Shown here piece after piece: positions 35,187 to 45,284 of a DNA stretch of 64,000 nt (position 1 is its first letter; every line of letters begins with the position of its first letter). Origin of the DNA: Liolophura sinensis (Eukaryota > Mollusca > Polyplacophora > Chitonida > Chitonidae); contig NC_088296.1 of NCBI RefSeq assembly GCF_032854445.1, forward strand, positions 19,457,485 to 19,521,484, written 5' to 3'. The position numbers and the translations under genes were made by a program. Below the pieces are notes generated by a model. It did no database searches, was not told the DNA's origin, and saw nothing but the letters and a program-made list of their open reading frames with translations.

Positions 35187-38100
35187 TTACTTAATCTTTA
35201 TTTTTGTCTTTCCTACGTCCACACCGGTGTGATTCCGTTCGTGCGTGAATCTTTCGTACTGCCTACTGAACCTGTCGTTACAAATGTTACAGACGTAAGG
35301 TTTGTCTGGTAGGTGTGCGACAGGGTGTTCCTGCTGTTTTACTTCCGCTAACAATTTAAACCATTCAGCCGTGTGCGTCACACTGTGACCATCTAGCTCA
35401 GTCTGAGTCGTAAACTTCTTCGGACAAGTCTTACAGGCGAAAGGTTTCTCCGTGTGCGCGTGCGCACGATGCGTCTTGAGGCCTGATCGTGATTCGAAGC
35501 TTACACGACAAAGTTCACATCGGAAGGATTTAGCTGCGTGTACAGGCAGGTGTTGTCTTAGACGTGTCGGTGTCGCAAAGCCGTCTTTACAAACTTCACA
35601 GATGTACAGCTTTGTGTAAATAAACGAACGCTGCCTTCTTATTCTTCTGAAACCTTCTGATTTACCAAAAGCTTTACCATCCAAAGGTAGTTTGCCCCCA
35701 CGGAAAAATTCTTCCTTCGACTGGTTCCCCACAAAATATCTCGAGCACTTCTCGCACGAATAATGACTTAATATCACTTTACCACAAGAGAGAGTTTTAT
35801 TTAAGGATAAGACTGATCTATGCGGTAAAACTTTTTCACAAAACTTGCACCGGTATTCTTTTTGGGAACTAGCATCGTCTTGGCCTTCAACCGTCGCCGG
35901 CAAACTGCTGCGAAACGTGAAAAATGACTCTCCTCGGGTCTCATTCTTGCCACCGGAATCTTGCGTTGTTGAATCTCCAGTCGCGGACAACGCCCCCTTG
36001 CAGATTTCGTCATTTTGGCTAGAATCTTTAACAACAGTGATTAAAAGTTCACATCCTGGTGATGACTGCCTCTCACAGGTTTCTGCACTTTGACTGCCGT
36101 CGTCAGCAACTGCATTCGAAGAATTCCATAGTGAGATGGATGATGATTTAGTGATGTCCATCTTTCTCTTCTGTTTTTTTGTTGTTGAGCTCCTTGGATT
36201 CGCAAAATCAGCCAACAAACACCTCCCTCCATCGGTAGCTGTGACAGAAGTATTGGTATTCTGGAATGAAACACAAAGTATCTCACGTAAAATTTGGTAA
36301 TGCATGTAACGTCGAGGTGGGGGGAAGGTCACAGGTATTAGTCTAACGGAGAAGAAAACTTAAGAAAGATGCCAAAATCAGGTGAAAGAGCATGCAAATT
36401 TGCCCTTCAGTATACATGTATTTTTCGATTTTTTGTTTCATGAAAAAAGGGTATTTAAAATATTTTTTTTATCGTGGATATTTGGGACCACCTTTTGGTA
36501 TTTATCGTCGCCGGATAATAATGTTCTAAATAAGGATGTGATATATGTAAATCAATATATTTGAATGTAAATTTATTGTTTCTATCCAAAACACACGCAC
36601 TTAGCACTTAATCTGAATTATGGCAATATTTATGAATATATTAAAAATATAAATATGACCAAAAACCACGCCGAACACATTTCTTAGCCAAAAAGACCAA
36701 TTCTAGTGCAAATATATTTGTTAAACATGCGCTACATACTCAATTATAACATTATTACACAAAGACTACATATAACAAATCGTCGTCCCAAATAACCACT
36801 ATAGAAAACTCAGTTTCAAGTGTCTTTTTCTCTTAAAAAAAAACTCGAAAAAATATTCAAGAACACATTTAAAACTAACATTTCGCACTCGTTCATCTGA
36901 ACTTAATGTAATTTTAAAGTTTTCTCCACCTTTGAAAGCAACTGTCCTGAACGGTCAGTATAATATTACTTCATGTTATAGAAACATCGTACTGTCAACC
37001 AACCAGTCACCTCCATGTGAAGGAAACGAACAAGAAGTTTCAAACATAACGTCATACAGAAGGCCTGAACTATGTATGCATACGTACACGTATATATGAT
37101 TAGGTTTTTTACGTCGTACTTTAACAACAATTTTCAATCATGTGACGACGAGGAGTCAGATAACTGAAAATGTCACCAGACATTGTACACCATCCAGTCA
37201 CAATTCCTGTTTCCTGGCTTTGACCTCTTCCAGTCGTGTGAGGCAGCAACAAGTACCATTTTGAAAGTCTTTGACATGACTCGACACGGGTTTGATTGTG
37301 CAGGGTGCAGCACCTTTCTAAAAATCCCTAGCTAGGGGTATGAACCAGCACCCTTGGTATATGACAGCCTTTCTAACGGTGTAAAAAACATTAAAAAAAT
37401 CATACAGTTCAGATGAAAGAGTTCAAAAGCTTGTAAATGGTTAATTGTGGGTATTTCGGATCACCTCTTGGTATGTGTTGCGTAATGTTATAAATGAAAA
37501 TGTAACACTTGTTTAATAAATATATTTGCACTAAAATTTGATCTTTTCAGCCTACAAATGCGTTCAACCTGGATTTTGGTCAGATACATATTTTTAATAT
37601 ATTGATAAATATTATCATAATTCAGATCAAATGCATGTGTTTCGACATAAAAAAAAAACAAATTTACATCGAAATAAATTTAGACATGCATCACATCCTT
37701 CCTTGGAACATTACTACGCGAAGACGATATATATATACAAAGATCTGGGTCCAAATACCCTTCATACAAAAACATTTTCAAATACCCTTTTCTCCTGAAA
37801 GAAAAAAAAAATTGAAAAAAATATTAAACACCATATTTGCAAAAAAGTTTCCATCCTCTTTCATCTGATTCTGGCATCATTAAAGCCACAGCCAAAACGA
37901 CGAGAATTAGATTCAAAACATGGCGCTTCAGAGCCTTGCTGTTCATTAGAACCAGAGCTATAAAGTGCATACTAGCATGACGTAGGCGTCAGAAGAAAGA
38001 CCATTACACATTGTCCAGGAAAATAGATTGATTTATTCTTTTAAATATTTTTTGACCTAGTAAAATGCATATAAAACTTTGGGTTCTACTGCAAGGCCTT

Positions 38101-41100
38101 TTCTGACAATATTGGGACCAGCGATGTCACTTCAGCTTTTTGCCACTTGACACACATACATTGCTGTATTTCATCATTCAAAATGCATCTAGAGATATGA
38201 ATGCATACCACAAATGGGCCTTGTGCAACAAATACATTATTTAGTGTTTTCTTTGCCTTTAATCACCTGAGCTAAATGTTCATGTAGCTAGGGTTTACAA
38301 GGTTTTCAAATGACACCGGTTATAGGTAAATTTGACTATGTATTTTGTTACTGAAATACAGTCATTGTGGCCTGACAAAAGTTAACCACCCTTCAAAATC
38401 TACAGGGTCTGCTTTCACAAAACATCACAAGATCAGTATGCTGCAGTTGGTATTTGTCTTTTGGTTTAAGTTTAAGCCACAGTGTTTCTCAAAGAAACAA
38501 AATTCAGTCAAACTCTGCTTAAAGGATATATGCAATATTTTTTTTTCTTAACATGGAGTTTAAGATTTGTCTTCGGGTGCATTGCCAAGTGGGTTAGCAT
38601 GCCAGTGTGGCACAATGACCCAGGAGCCTTCCACAAATGCGGCTGCTGTGAGTTCAAGTCCAGTTCATGCTGGCTTCCTCTCCGTCAGCATGTGGAGAGG
38701 TCTGTCAGCAGCCTGTCGATGGTCATGTGTTTCCTTCGAGCTCAGCCCAGTTTCATCACACCATAATGCTGGCTGCCATTGTTGTGAAATATTCCTGAGT
38801 ATGGCGTTAAACACCAATGAAATAAATAAACAAATATATAAATTGTTCCTGGGGCATGCCCAAATTTCTTCAGCCACCAGCCATCAGTAGAAATTAACTA
38901 TTGTCCAGAAAAATGTCTTTCCCAGACAGTGTTTATTGGTCTTTTATTAGTAATCTGATATATACAGTCTCACAAAGACTGGATCATGTGGCCCCAATAG
39001 TTAAGAACCTCAAAATCCTTCCACTTGCCACAAATACACAGATACTCGTCCTTGCTACTCGCACATAAATTCACTCACCAATCACCTTCCTCACAAATTT
39101 CAACAGCTGTTCAAAAGACAATCTGACGTTCACAATTACCCAAACAGATCCTATTTTTTCAATCTCCATGTACCTTTTCTAACTTCAAATCTATTCACAC
39201 ATTTCATCAGAAAATCAGCCCCCAGAAAGTGGAATAGGCTTCCTCCAAACCTCAAAGTAATCAATGTCATGTCTTTATTCAAATCCAGGTTAAAAGATTT
39301 TTTAATTAACAATATTTGATCCACATTAGTCATACAATCTGTGAAACAGAAGGTGTCAAAAGATATGTAAATATACATATATTTATGTATGGTGAATAAA
39401 CATTCAATTAACAAAAAAAAAAATCAATTCAATTCAATATATTCCATGTTAGTGTTGTATTTGCCTTTATAACTATTATACAAGAAACATACTTTTCTCA
39501 CTTACCTCCTCACACTGCTGGCTCATGACACCATCCGCCTGTGCTCTGCTGCCAGATATGAACAATCCTGTAATTTTCAGCCCAGAGGACTCTCTTAGAT
39601 TTTGACCGTTGATTTCTTCAGCACTTTGGGTACTTACAGTTTTACCAATATGTGAAGATGTCTGTTTGAAAACATCAGGGATGTAAACAGTATCTGTCTT
39701 AGCAGTGGGCCACACCTGAGCTTTATATGTATGCTCAACATTTTCTGTCTTTACAATGGGCCAAACATGAGGTTCGTTTGTAAGGTCAACACTTTCTGTC
39801 TCAGCAGCAGGCCACTCTTGAGGTTTGACTGTAAGGTCAACACTTTCTGTCTTTACAACAGGCCAGATCTGTGGTTCATTTGTAAGATCAAAACTTTCTG
39901 TCTTTACAACAGGCCAGACCTTAGGTTCATTTGTATGGTCAAAACTTTCTGTCTTTGTAATGGGCCACACATGAGGTTCATTTGTAAGGTCAACACTTTC
40001 TATCTTTACAACAGGCCAGACCTTAGGTTCATTTGTAAGGTCAAAACTTTCGGTCTTTGCAATGGGCCAAACATGAGGTTTATTTGTAAGGTCAACACTT
40101 TCTGTCTCAGCAGTGGGCCACTCCTGAGGTTTAACTATAAGGTCAACACTTTCTGTCTTTACAACAGGCCAGACCTGTGGTTCATTTGTAAGGTCATAAC
40201 TTTCTGTCTTTACAACAGGCCAGACCTGTGGTTCATTTGTAAAGTCAAAACTTTCTGTCTTTGCAAAGGGCCACACATGAGGTTCATTTGTAAGGTCAAC
40301 ATCTTCTTTCTTTACAACGGGCCACACATGAGGTTCTTTTGTGAGGTCAAGACTTTCTCTCTTTATAACGTGGAACGGAAGAGGTTCATATGTAAGGTCA
40401 ACGCTTTCTGTCTTGACAAAGGGCCACACCTGAGATTCATCTTGGTCGACAACACCTTTTGACTTTAAACTCGGCCACATTTGAAATTCAGAGGGACTGG
40501 ACAAATTTTCTTTCGAACAACTGGGTCCCTGCTGAGATTCATCTTGGTGGACTGCACCTTCTGTCGTTAAACTGGGCCATTTTTGAAATTCAGAGCAAAT
40601 GGACAAATTTTCTTGCAAATAACTGGGTCCCTGCTGAGGTTCATCTTGGGCATGGACATTTTCTGTAATACCAATGGGCCACACTCGCGGTTGACAATCA
40701 ATACTTTCTTTCAATCCGGAAGTCTGAAAATCAAAACAGTTCTGACATAATAATAATAATACAGTAGAAAGTTTAATACTGATATGGAGATGTCAAAAAA
40801 AAACCCAAAATATTCTAAAACTGATGAGTGTGAGACCTAGTTAGCAAAAAAGATTTAGACAAAATCTTTTGTTGCCATATCACCAAGGAGATTAAACATA
40901 AATTAAACCCCGTTGTTATTTACAGACTGACTAACTCTGTACGCATTTGCAAAGCTGTTCATACACAAAAATCTAATTATTTGTTTTTTGCTTTATGAAG
41001 ATCGTGTTACCTTAGTATGTATCATGTTTTAGCATACTGTCATAGACTAAGTTGTTTGTAACTACCAGGGATATTTATACATGTACATGTATATCCCTGA

Positions 41101-43122
41101 TATCACAGTTGGTAGAGCATCCGCTTCGGGAACGGTAGATCCAGGGTTGATCCTAAGACCTTAAAAGAGGAATATATAACTTCCTCGCTACAGGTGTTCA
41201 GCATGAAGGGGATAGTACAACGACTGGTTGACCCGTATCAGTATAATGGCTCAGATGGGGCAGCTAACTGGCCTTCGGTAAGCCGACTCAGTGAAGCAGC
41301 ACTAGATAAAAGAGCGGTGGAAATCCGTCCTGCAACAAGAAGGCACATTACATACATGCTAAGGATTCCTTCATCATCATATGACTGAAAAATTGTTAAA
41401 TACGATGTTAAACCCCAAGCACTCACTCACTCAAAAAAGGAATAATGTAAAAAATAAAACAGCTGGGAATTTTGCATCTGTCTACTAAGATTTAGTGCAA
41501 GATAAAAAAGTTGATTGTTTGGGATAACAAATCCAATTTGTGAATTTTCAGCAGGTACGGATTCTAAGGTATTAAGTTAATTACTGTCACATTTGAAAGT
41601 AATTCAGAGAGTAATACTAGTAATGTAGGCATAGATGGTCGCTTTCAAATGTGAGTTTGGTACATTAAAGTTGTTTATAAATCATTCCAAACACTCAAAA
41701 CATATATTAAAAAAAGAACAAATATAACTGACCTATGCAAAAGGACAAATGAACTAGATAAATGTAGGCCTTCTTTCATATCATCTTTTCAACTCATGCG
41801 AACCTCTTGAATATGTAAAGTTAGCACTATACAGTTCAGCCCACCTTTATGGACATGCTGTTAAATAGACCCAGAGGCTATACTTAGACAGACACAGAGG
41901 AGAAAATATTGTCTAAATAAAAAGGAAAATAATGAAAAACTCCACTTGGCGGTCATACTGCCACAATTTTCCACAACTATAATACTAATTTTCACCATGT
42001 TCACATTTTATTCACCCTGTACAATGGGCCTGTTGTGTAACATGTACAATAATTTATTGTCAGACATACACTTCTCAGAAAATTGTCCACAGCTGCTCTC
42101 ACATCCAGTCTGGCAAAATTTTACCTGACCGAAAAGGGTCCTAAACCAATTAAAATGTCAGAGCATGTGCTATTTAAAACCCTGATGCAGTTTCCTTGGC
42201 ATTCTGTCAAATGTTTGAGACAAAAATGTGCCCATCTAATTGATTCCACTGCTTTAAATGTTCCTCACCTCATTGTCTCTTTATTTTCTTCAAGGTTGCA
42301 AAAGCTTCAGTGTATTTGGTCAGTATGCTCAAAGTAACATGTTGTCTTGCCAGCCATGACATACATTTGACAAGGGCAGGTAACTGCATCAAGTTTTTAA
42401 ATGGAGTGTGCTCTCATGTTGGTTTGGGTTCATCTTTAGCTGAACACAATTTGGCAAAAACTAAAATAAGACCAATCTCAGACTTATTTCTCTATACATT
42501 TCCGTGTTATCTTTTACGCTGTCATCTGCTATCAACCGAACTGTCACAGGTCAGGGATGTTCTTGGATGTGCACAGACTTACATACAAGCCAAATGTGCA
42601 TTTCAGGAGTCTCATGAGTTCACACATGTTTGTACGAGACAGGGTTGGGACTTTCACTGGACCACAATCAGCTCCAGTTACAGACCTTTGTTAGACATTG
42701 TTTTGTTAGCATGCAATGTCTAATTCATTAGGCTAAGATTTACTCACCTCTTGGCTCACCAGCAAGCTGGGGTAGCCTGTCTTAATGGTTAGTAATGGTG
42801 GTCTCCTCGCATATCTGTGATCCCCTCGAGCCTGTCCTTCAAACCAAGCCAACATCTGCTGATTACACATAGTGACAACATCTGTCCACTCTGGAGTCCA
42901 TGGGAAAATGGATGGTTTGTCCACGAGGTATGTTTTGCTGCCACCCTTAAAATGAAGGCTACAAACACTGGTCCATCGTGAAATTGTTTGCTTTGGGTAT
43001 CTTGCTCTTTGAAGCCACAATTTTCTCGTGACAGGGCACCTGGGAATCTTATGAAATTTCACATAAAAATTTCTCTGTGACGTGGCATGGCAATTAGGAA
43101 CACAGCAGTTTATTCTAGTCAT
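35187..43122 (-). CDS. THAP - 17-residue repeat - C2H2 zinc-finger protein, three exons
   Basis: Exons read as 43122-42748, 40723-39506 and 36260-35187. Every junction is phase 0 with GT-AG signals (donors GTGAGT and GTAAGT; acceptors TTTTCAG and CATTCCAG), giving 888 residues. Residues 1-85 are a THAP DNA-binding finger: C7, C11, F-H-K-I-P at 23-27, W36, C54-x2-H57 and P-S-I-F. Residues about 224-480 are about 15 repeats of V-W-P-V-V-K-T-E-S-V-D-L-T-N-E-P-x. Residues 532-888 hold a degenerate finger and four C2H2 fingers. A sequence-specific nuclear regulator is likely. The ATG has A at -3 and an in-frame TAA 30 bases upstream. The introns contain SINEs, a LINE end and inverted-repeat elements. 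THAP and C2H2 in one protein is unusual, and the exon joins rest on matching phase, not transcripts. Two separate genes remain the alternative. Confidence 0.7.
36367..36905. mobile_element. Inverted-repeat element R4, copy in intron 2
   Basis: Left end GATGCCAAAATCAGGTGAAA. The right end has GTTCATCTGAAC in opposite orientation. The interior is A/T-rich (ATATTAAAAATATAAATATG). The left part reversed matches the right part of the 37.4 kb copy, as expected for an element with long terminal inverted repeats. Non-coding, about 540 bp. Confidence 0.6.
37095..37310 (-). mobile_element. SINE family C copy in intron 2
   Basis: TTTTTTACGTCGTACTTTAA, CATGTGACGACGAGGAGTC, GTGTGAGGCAGCAACAAGTA, CGACACGGGTTTGATTG. 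Confidence 0.6.
37395..37885. mobile_element. Inverted-repeat element R4, second copy in intron 2
   Basis: Left end ACAGTTCAGATGAAAGAG, right end CTCTTTCATCTGATTCTGGC. The middle GGATTTTGGTCAGATACATA, TTTTTAATATATTGATAAAT matches the 36.4 kb copy when reversed. Confidence 0.65.
38020..38275 (+). repeat. Dispersed repeat R3, copy 4
   Basis: ATATAAAACTTTGGGTTCTA, GGGACCAGCGATGTCACTTC, TTGCCACTTGACACACATAC. A detached end block (CCAGACAGTGTTTATTGGTC) lies beyond the SINE at about 38920. Confidence 0.65.
38572..38845 (+). mobile_element. SINE family A, full length, diverged
   Basis: GCATTGCCAAGTGGGTTAGC, TGACCCAGGAGCCTTCCAC, GCTGTGAGTTCAAGTCCAG, GGCGTTAAACACCAATGAAA. Confidence 0.85.
38990..39430 (+). 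mobile_element. 5'-truncated non-LTR retrotransposon 3' end
   Basis: One frame reads F-T-H-F-I-R-K-S-A-P-R-K-W-N-R-L-P-P-N-L and then K-V-I-N-V-M-S-L-F-K-S-R-L-K-D-F-L. This is the W-N-x-L-P-x-x-L ... F-K-x-x-L-K-x-F signature at the end of many LINE reverse-transcriptase proteins. A short 3' UTR with AATAAA and an A-rich tail (about 39410-39421) follows. It sits in intron 2 of the THAP gene on the opposite strand. The clade cannot be told from so little. Confidence 0.65.
39690..40440 (-). repeat. 51-bp in-frame tandem repeat coding for 17-residue units
   Basis: About 15 units within exon 2 of the THAP gene, each 51 bp, preceded by two 34-residue (2 x 17) diverged units with D-E-x-Q-Q-G-P-S. 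By eye nine units carry V/I-K-x-E and about eleven carry an S-V-D-L-T-like motif. A block of several units (S-V-D-L-T/I-V-K-P-Q-E-W-P, then A-E-T-E-S) occurs twice, showing larger duplications. The opposite strand is also open for 243 codons, a by-product of the repeat. Confidence 0.9.
41092..41440 (+). mobile_element. SINE family B, full length, in intron 1 of the THAP gene
   Basis: Head ATATCACAGTTGGTAGAGCA with GGTAGATCCAGGGTTGATCC, body GTTCAGCATGAAGGGGATAG, tail CCCCAAGCACTCACTCACTC. Confidence 0.9.
41587..41654. repeat. 13-bp perfect inverted repeat, 42-base spacer
   Basis: TCACATTTGAAAG at 41587-41599 and CTTTCAAATGTGA at 41642-41654. No element recognised around it. Confidence 0.7.
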
Positions 43123-44254
43123 GGTTGTTTTTTGTTCAGTCTTCTTTTTTTACTGGCCTCTCTTTAAGGTTTCTTTTCTCGGCATGTATGTTGTTGTTGT
43201 AGTTTCAGTTATCCATCTCACTTCAAGTCAACTTCAATTTCTTGGCTTCATCCATCCATCATTTTCCTAACTCAGTGAATATTTAGTTTAGACAGAGAGG
43301 TAGTAATCCTCATCGAAAATATTACACTTACCTCCACAATTCTTAAAATCAAAAAAAAATGAGCATCTGTCAAACTATCGAGAAAAATTCTGTAAGATAT
43401 CTACCGCGAGTCGCGCCACTATCCTCCACGAACATCAAAAAACACAACCTGCATTAAATTCTGGAGAGACGCTCACACTGGTGTACAACTAAATGCCTAC
43501 ATTAGTAGATACGCCGAGTGATCAATATAATTTTATCGTCTGAGAGCTGACAAAATTGCAACTGCTTTAATAATTTAGTTGTATGGATAACATAAAGAGA
43601 ATAAAGAATTACCGTATGTATGTTAAAACTAAAACACGCAACTTGCAAGAAGGTAGATATACATGTACGTCAACCTGATTTACGCTTCCACCATACTGCT
43701 AGACCGTTCAGTCGAATAAATGGAGTATTCTTGAGTTCGGCATGAAACTTCAGTCAAATAAATACACAGAATGAAAACATGCACGCAGTTGTGTTTTTCA
43801 CTGGATACACATTTATAAATTATAATTATACTTATATACCTAGACAGATTAGTTATTAAAATTATGATAGGAAAAAAGGAAAAACCTCATATTTGTCCCA
43901 CTCGACGGAAGGCCTTGTAAATTTGGAATGCTGCAGTAAGTCGGCAGAACAATTCTTAAAACGGGAATGGGGATCCAGGAGCCTCATACCTGATACAAAA
44001 TTTGATAGAAAGTCGGAAAAAAATTGCACATGTTTGCCCTTTCCCTCTTTTTTCTCTTACTAATCACTAATCAAGACTAATGCTTTTAACCTTCAAATGT
44101 TTTATAGGCCTACATATGTAGTATGTACTTTTATTCCCGATTTTCTATATATACATGAACGTTTGAAAGTGTACATATACCAAATTTCGATTTCGAGTGT
44201 AATTGGGACTAAGTGAGTATCTAACGCAGTAAGACCTAGGCCTATGCATGTACG
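43123..44254. other. Upstream region of the THAP gene, with a trace of SINE tail
   Basis: No TATA box that I can support on the minus strand. A degenerate SINE A tail lies at about 43715-43770 (GGAGTATTCTTGAGTTCGGC). No gene seen in the remainder. Confidence 0.4.
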
Positions 44255-44350
44255 TGCATGCTGCTCCTCCTACTATAATGCTGGCCGCCGTCGTATAACT
44301 GAAATATTCTTGAGTAAGGAGGAAAACACCAATCAGATAAATCAATATAT
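44255..44350 (+). mobile_element. SINE family A, 5'-truncated tail copy
   Basis: CTCCTACTATAATGCTGGCC through AAACACCAATCAGATAAATC. Similar cut point to the copy at 24177. Confidence 0.75.
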
Positions 44351-44499
44351 ATACGTAGCTACCGACAACTCAATTCGGGTACCACGTAATGAAATAATTA
44401 AATGTCATGAATCTCGATTAAAAGTCCAAATTAAGATAGCTGATCTTCCAGTATATTCGTGGAAACTGACAACACAAAAATCAATGAACTATAGCCTAA

Positions 44500-44632
44500 T
44501 TATTTATCTGTTTATTTATTTGATTGGTGTTTTACGCCGTCCTCTAGAATATGTCACTTATACGACGGTGGGCAGCATTATGGTGGGAGGAAACCGGGCA
44601 GAGCCTGAGGAAAACCCACGACAATAACACGT
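44500..44632 (-). mobile_element. SINE family A, 5'-truncated copy
   Basis: TTATTTATTTGATTGGTGTT, CAGCATTATGGTGGGAGGAA, ending at AACCCACGACAATAACACG. Confidence 0.8.
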
Positions 44633-45048
44633 GAATGCAGTCACAGAGAAATAACTTCTCTTAAAATGGAGGTAAAAAAGGCTGTATATAATAATATGTA
44701 TACATTTAGTTTTACATATATATGTACAGGTATATCTAATAAAGGGCTGTGGAAGCATATACTTTGCCACTCGTCAATTGATTAATGAGATAGCCCTTGA
44801 AAACCTGACCTCAGAATGATTATCAACAGTACAAGAAACAATCCAGTAGTTGTATAATGAACCCCAGGTGGAAGTCAGGTATTGCGTCTTCTTGTTGCAA
44901 GGTCCAGGCCTAGTTTCAGGACCAAGTTATGGAGGGATAGTGAGAGAAGTGGTAAGTCTAATATGCGTTCCAAAATTAGACATCAGACGTGACATGGCAA
45001 ATCAGCTTAGGTGCAAACAACATAGAATAGGTATCAGGGTTCTCTGTA

Positions 45049-45270
45049 CGCTGAAAAAATTAATCTGTTAACCGAAACATAAATTCGGTTGTACGGGTAA
45101 TGCTAGAATATATTCTGTTATAGCAGCATTTTATTCTGTTTTATATAACACACCTCTTTCTAGCAATAAGTGAAATATTCTTGAGTACGGCGTAAAACAC
45201 CAATCAATCAATCTTTCTAGCATCATTCAGACAAAACACTTTCTGTTAAACTTAACATTTTTTTTGCGTG
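45049..45270. mobile_element. MITE family M, copy 4, containing a SINE tail
   Basis: Left CGCTGAAAAAATTAATCTGT, right TTAACATTTTTTTTGCGTG, flanked by TA (45047-45048 and 45271-45272). Internal ATGCTAGAATATATTCTGTT. A 46-bp SINE tail interrupts it at 45166. Confidence 0.75.
45166..45211 (+). mobile_element. SINE family A, 46-bp tail-only insertion
   Basis: Only ATAAGTGAAATATTCTTGAG, TACGGCGTAAAACACCAATC, AATCAA. An 11-bp duplication TCTTTCTAGCA flanks it (45155-45165 and 45212-45222), so it is a true, extremely truncated insertion. Confidence 0.85.
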
Positions 45271-45284
45271 TAATTTCATATCCT

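Noticed and set aside
39731..40462. 243-codon plus-strand open frame
   Set aside because: Antisense of the 51-bp coding repeat of the THAP gene. The minus strand has splice signals, phase agreement and a motif shared with another gene.
42310..42723. 137-codon plus-strand open frame
   Set aside because: Lies in intron 1 of the THAP gene on the other strand. No domain recognised and no splice or promoter support.
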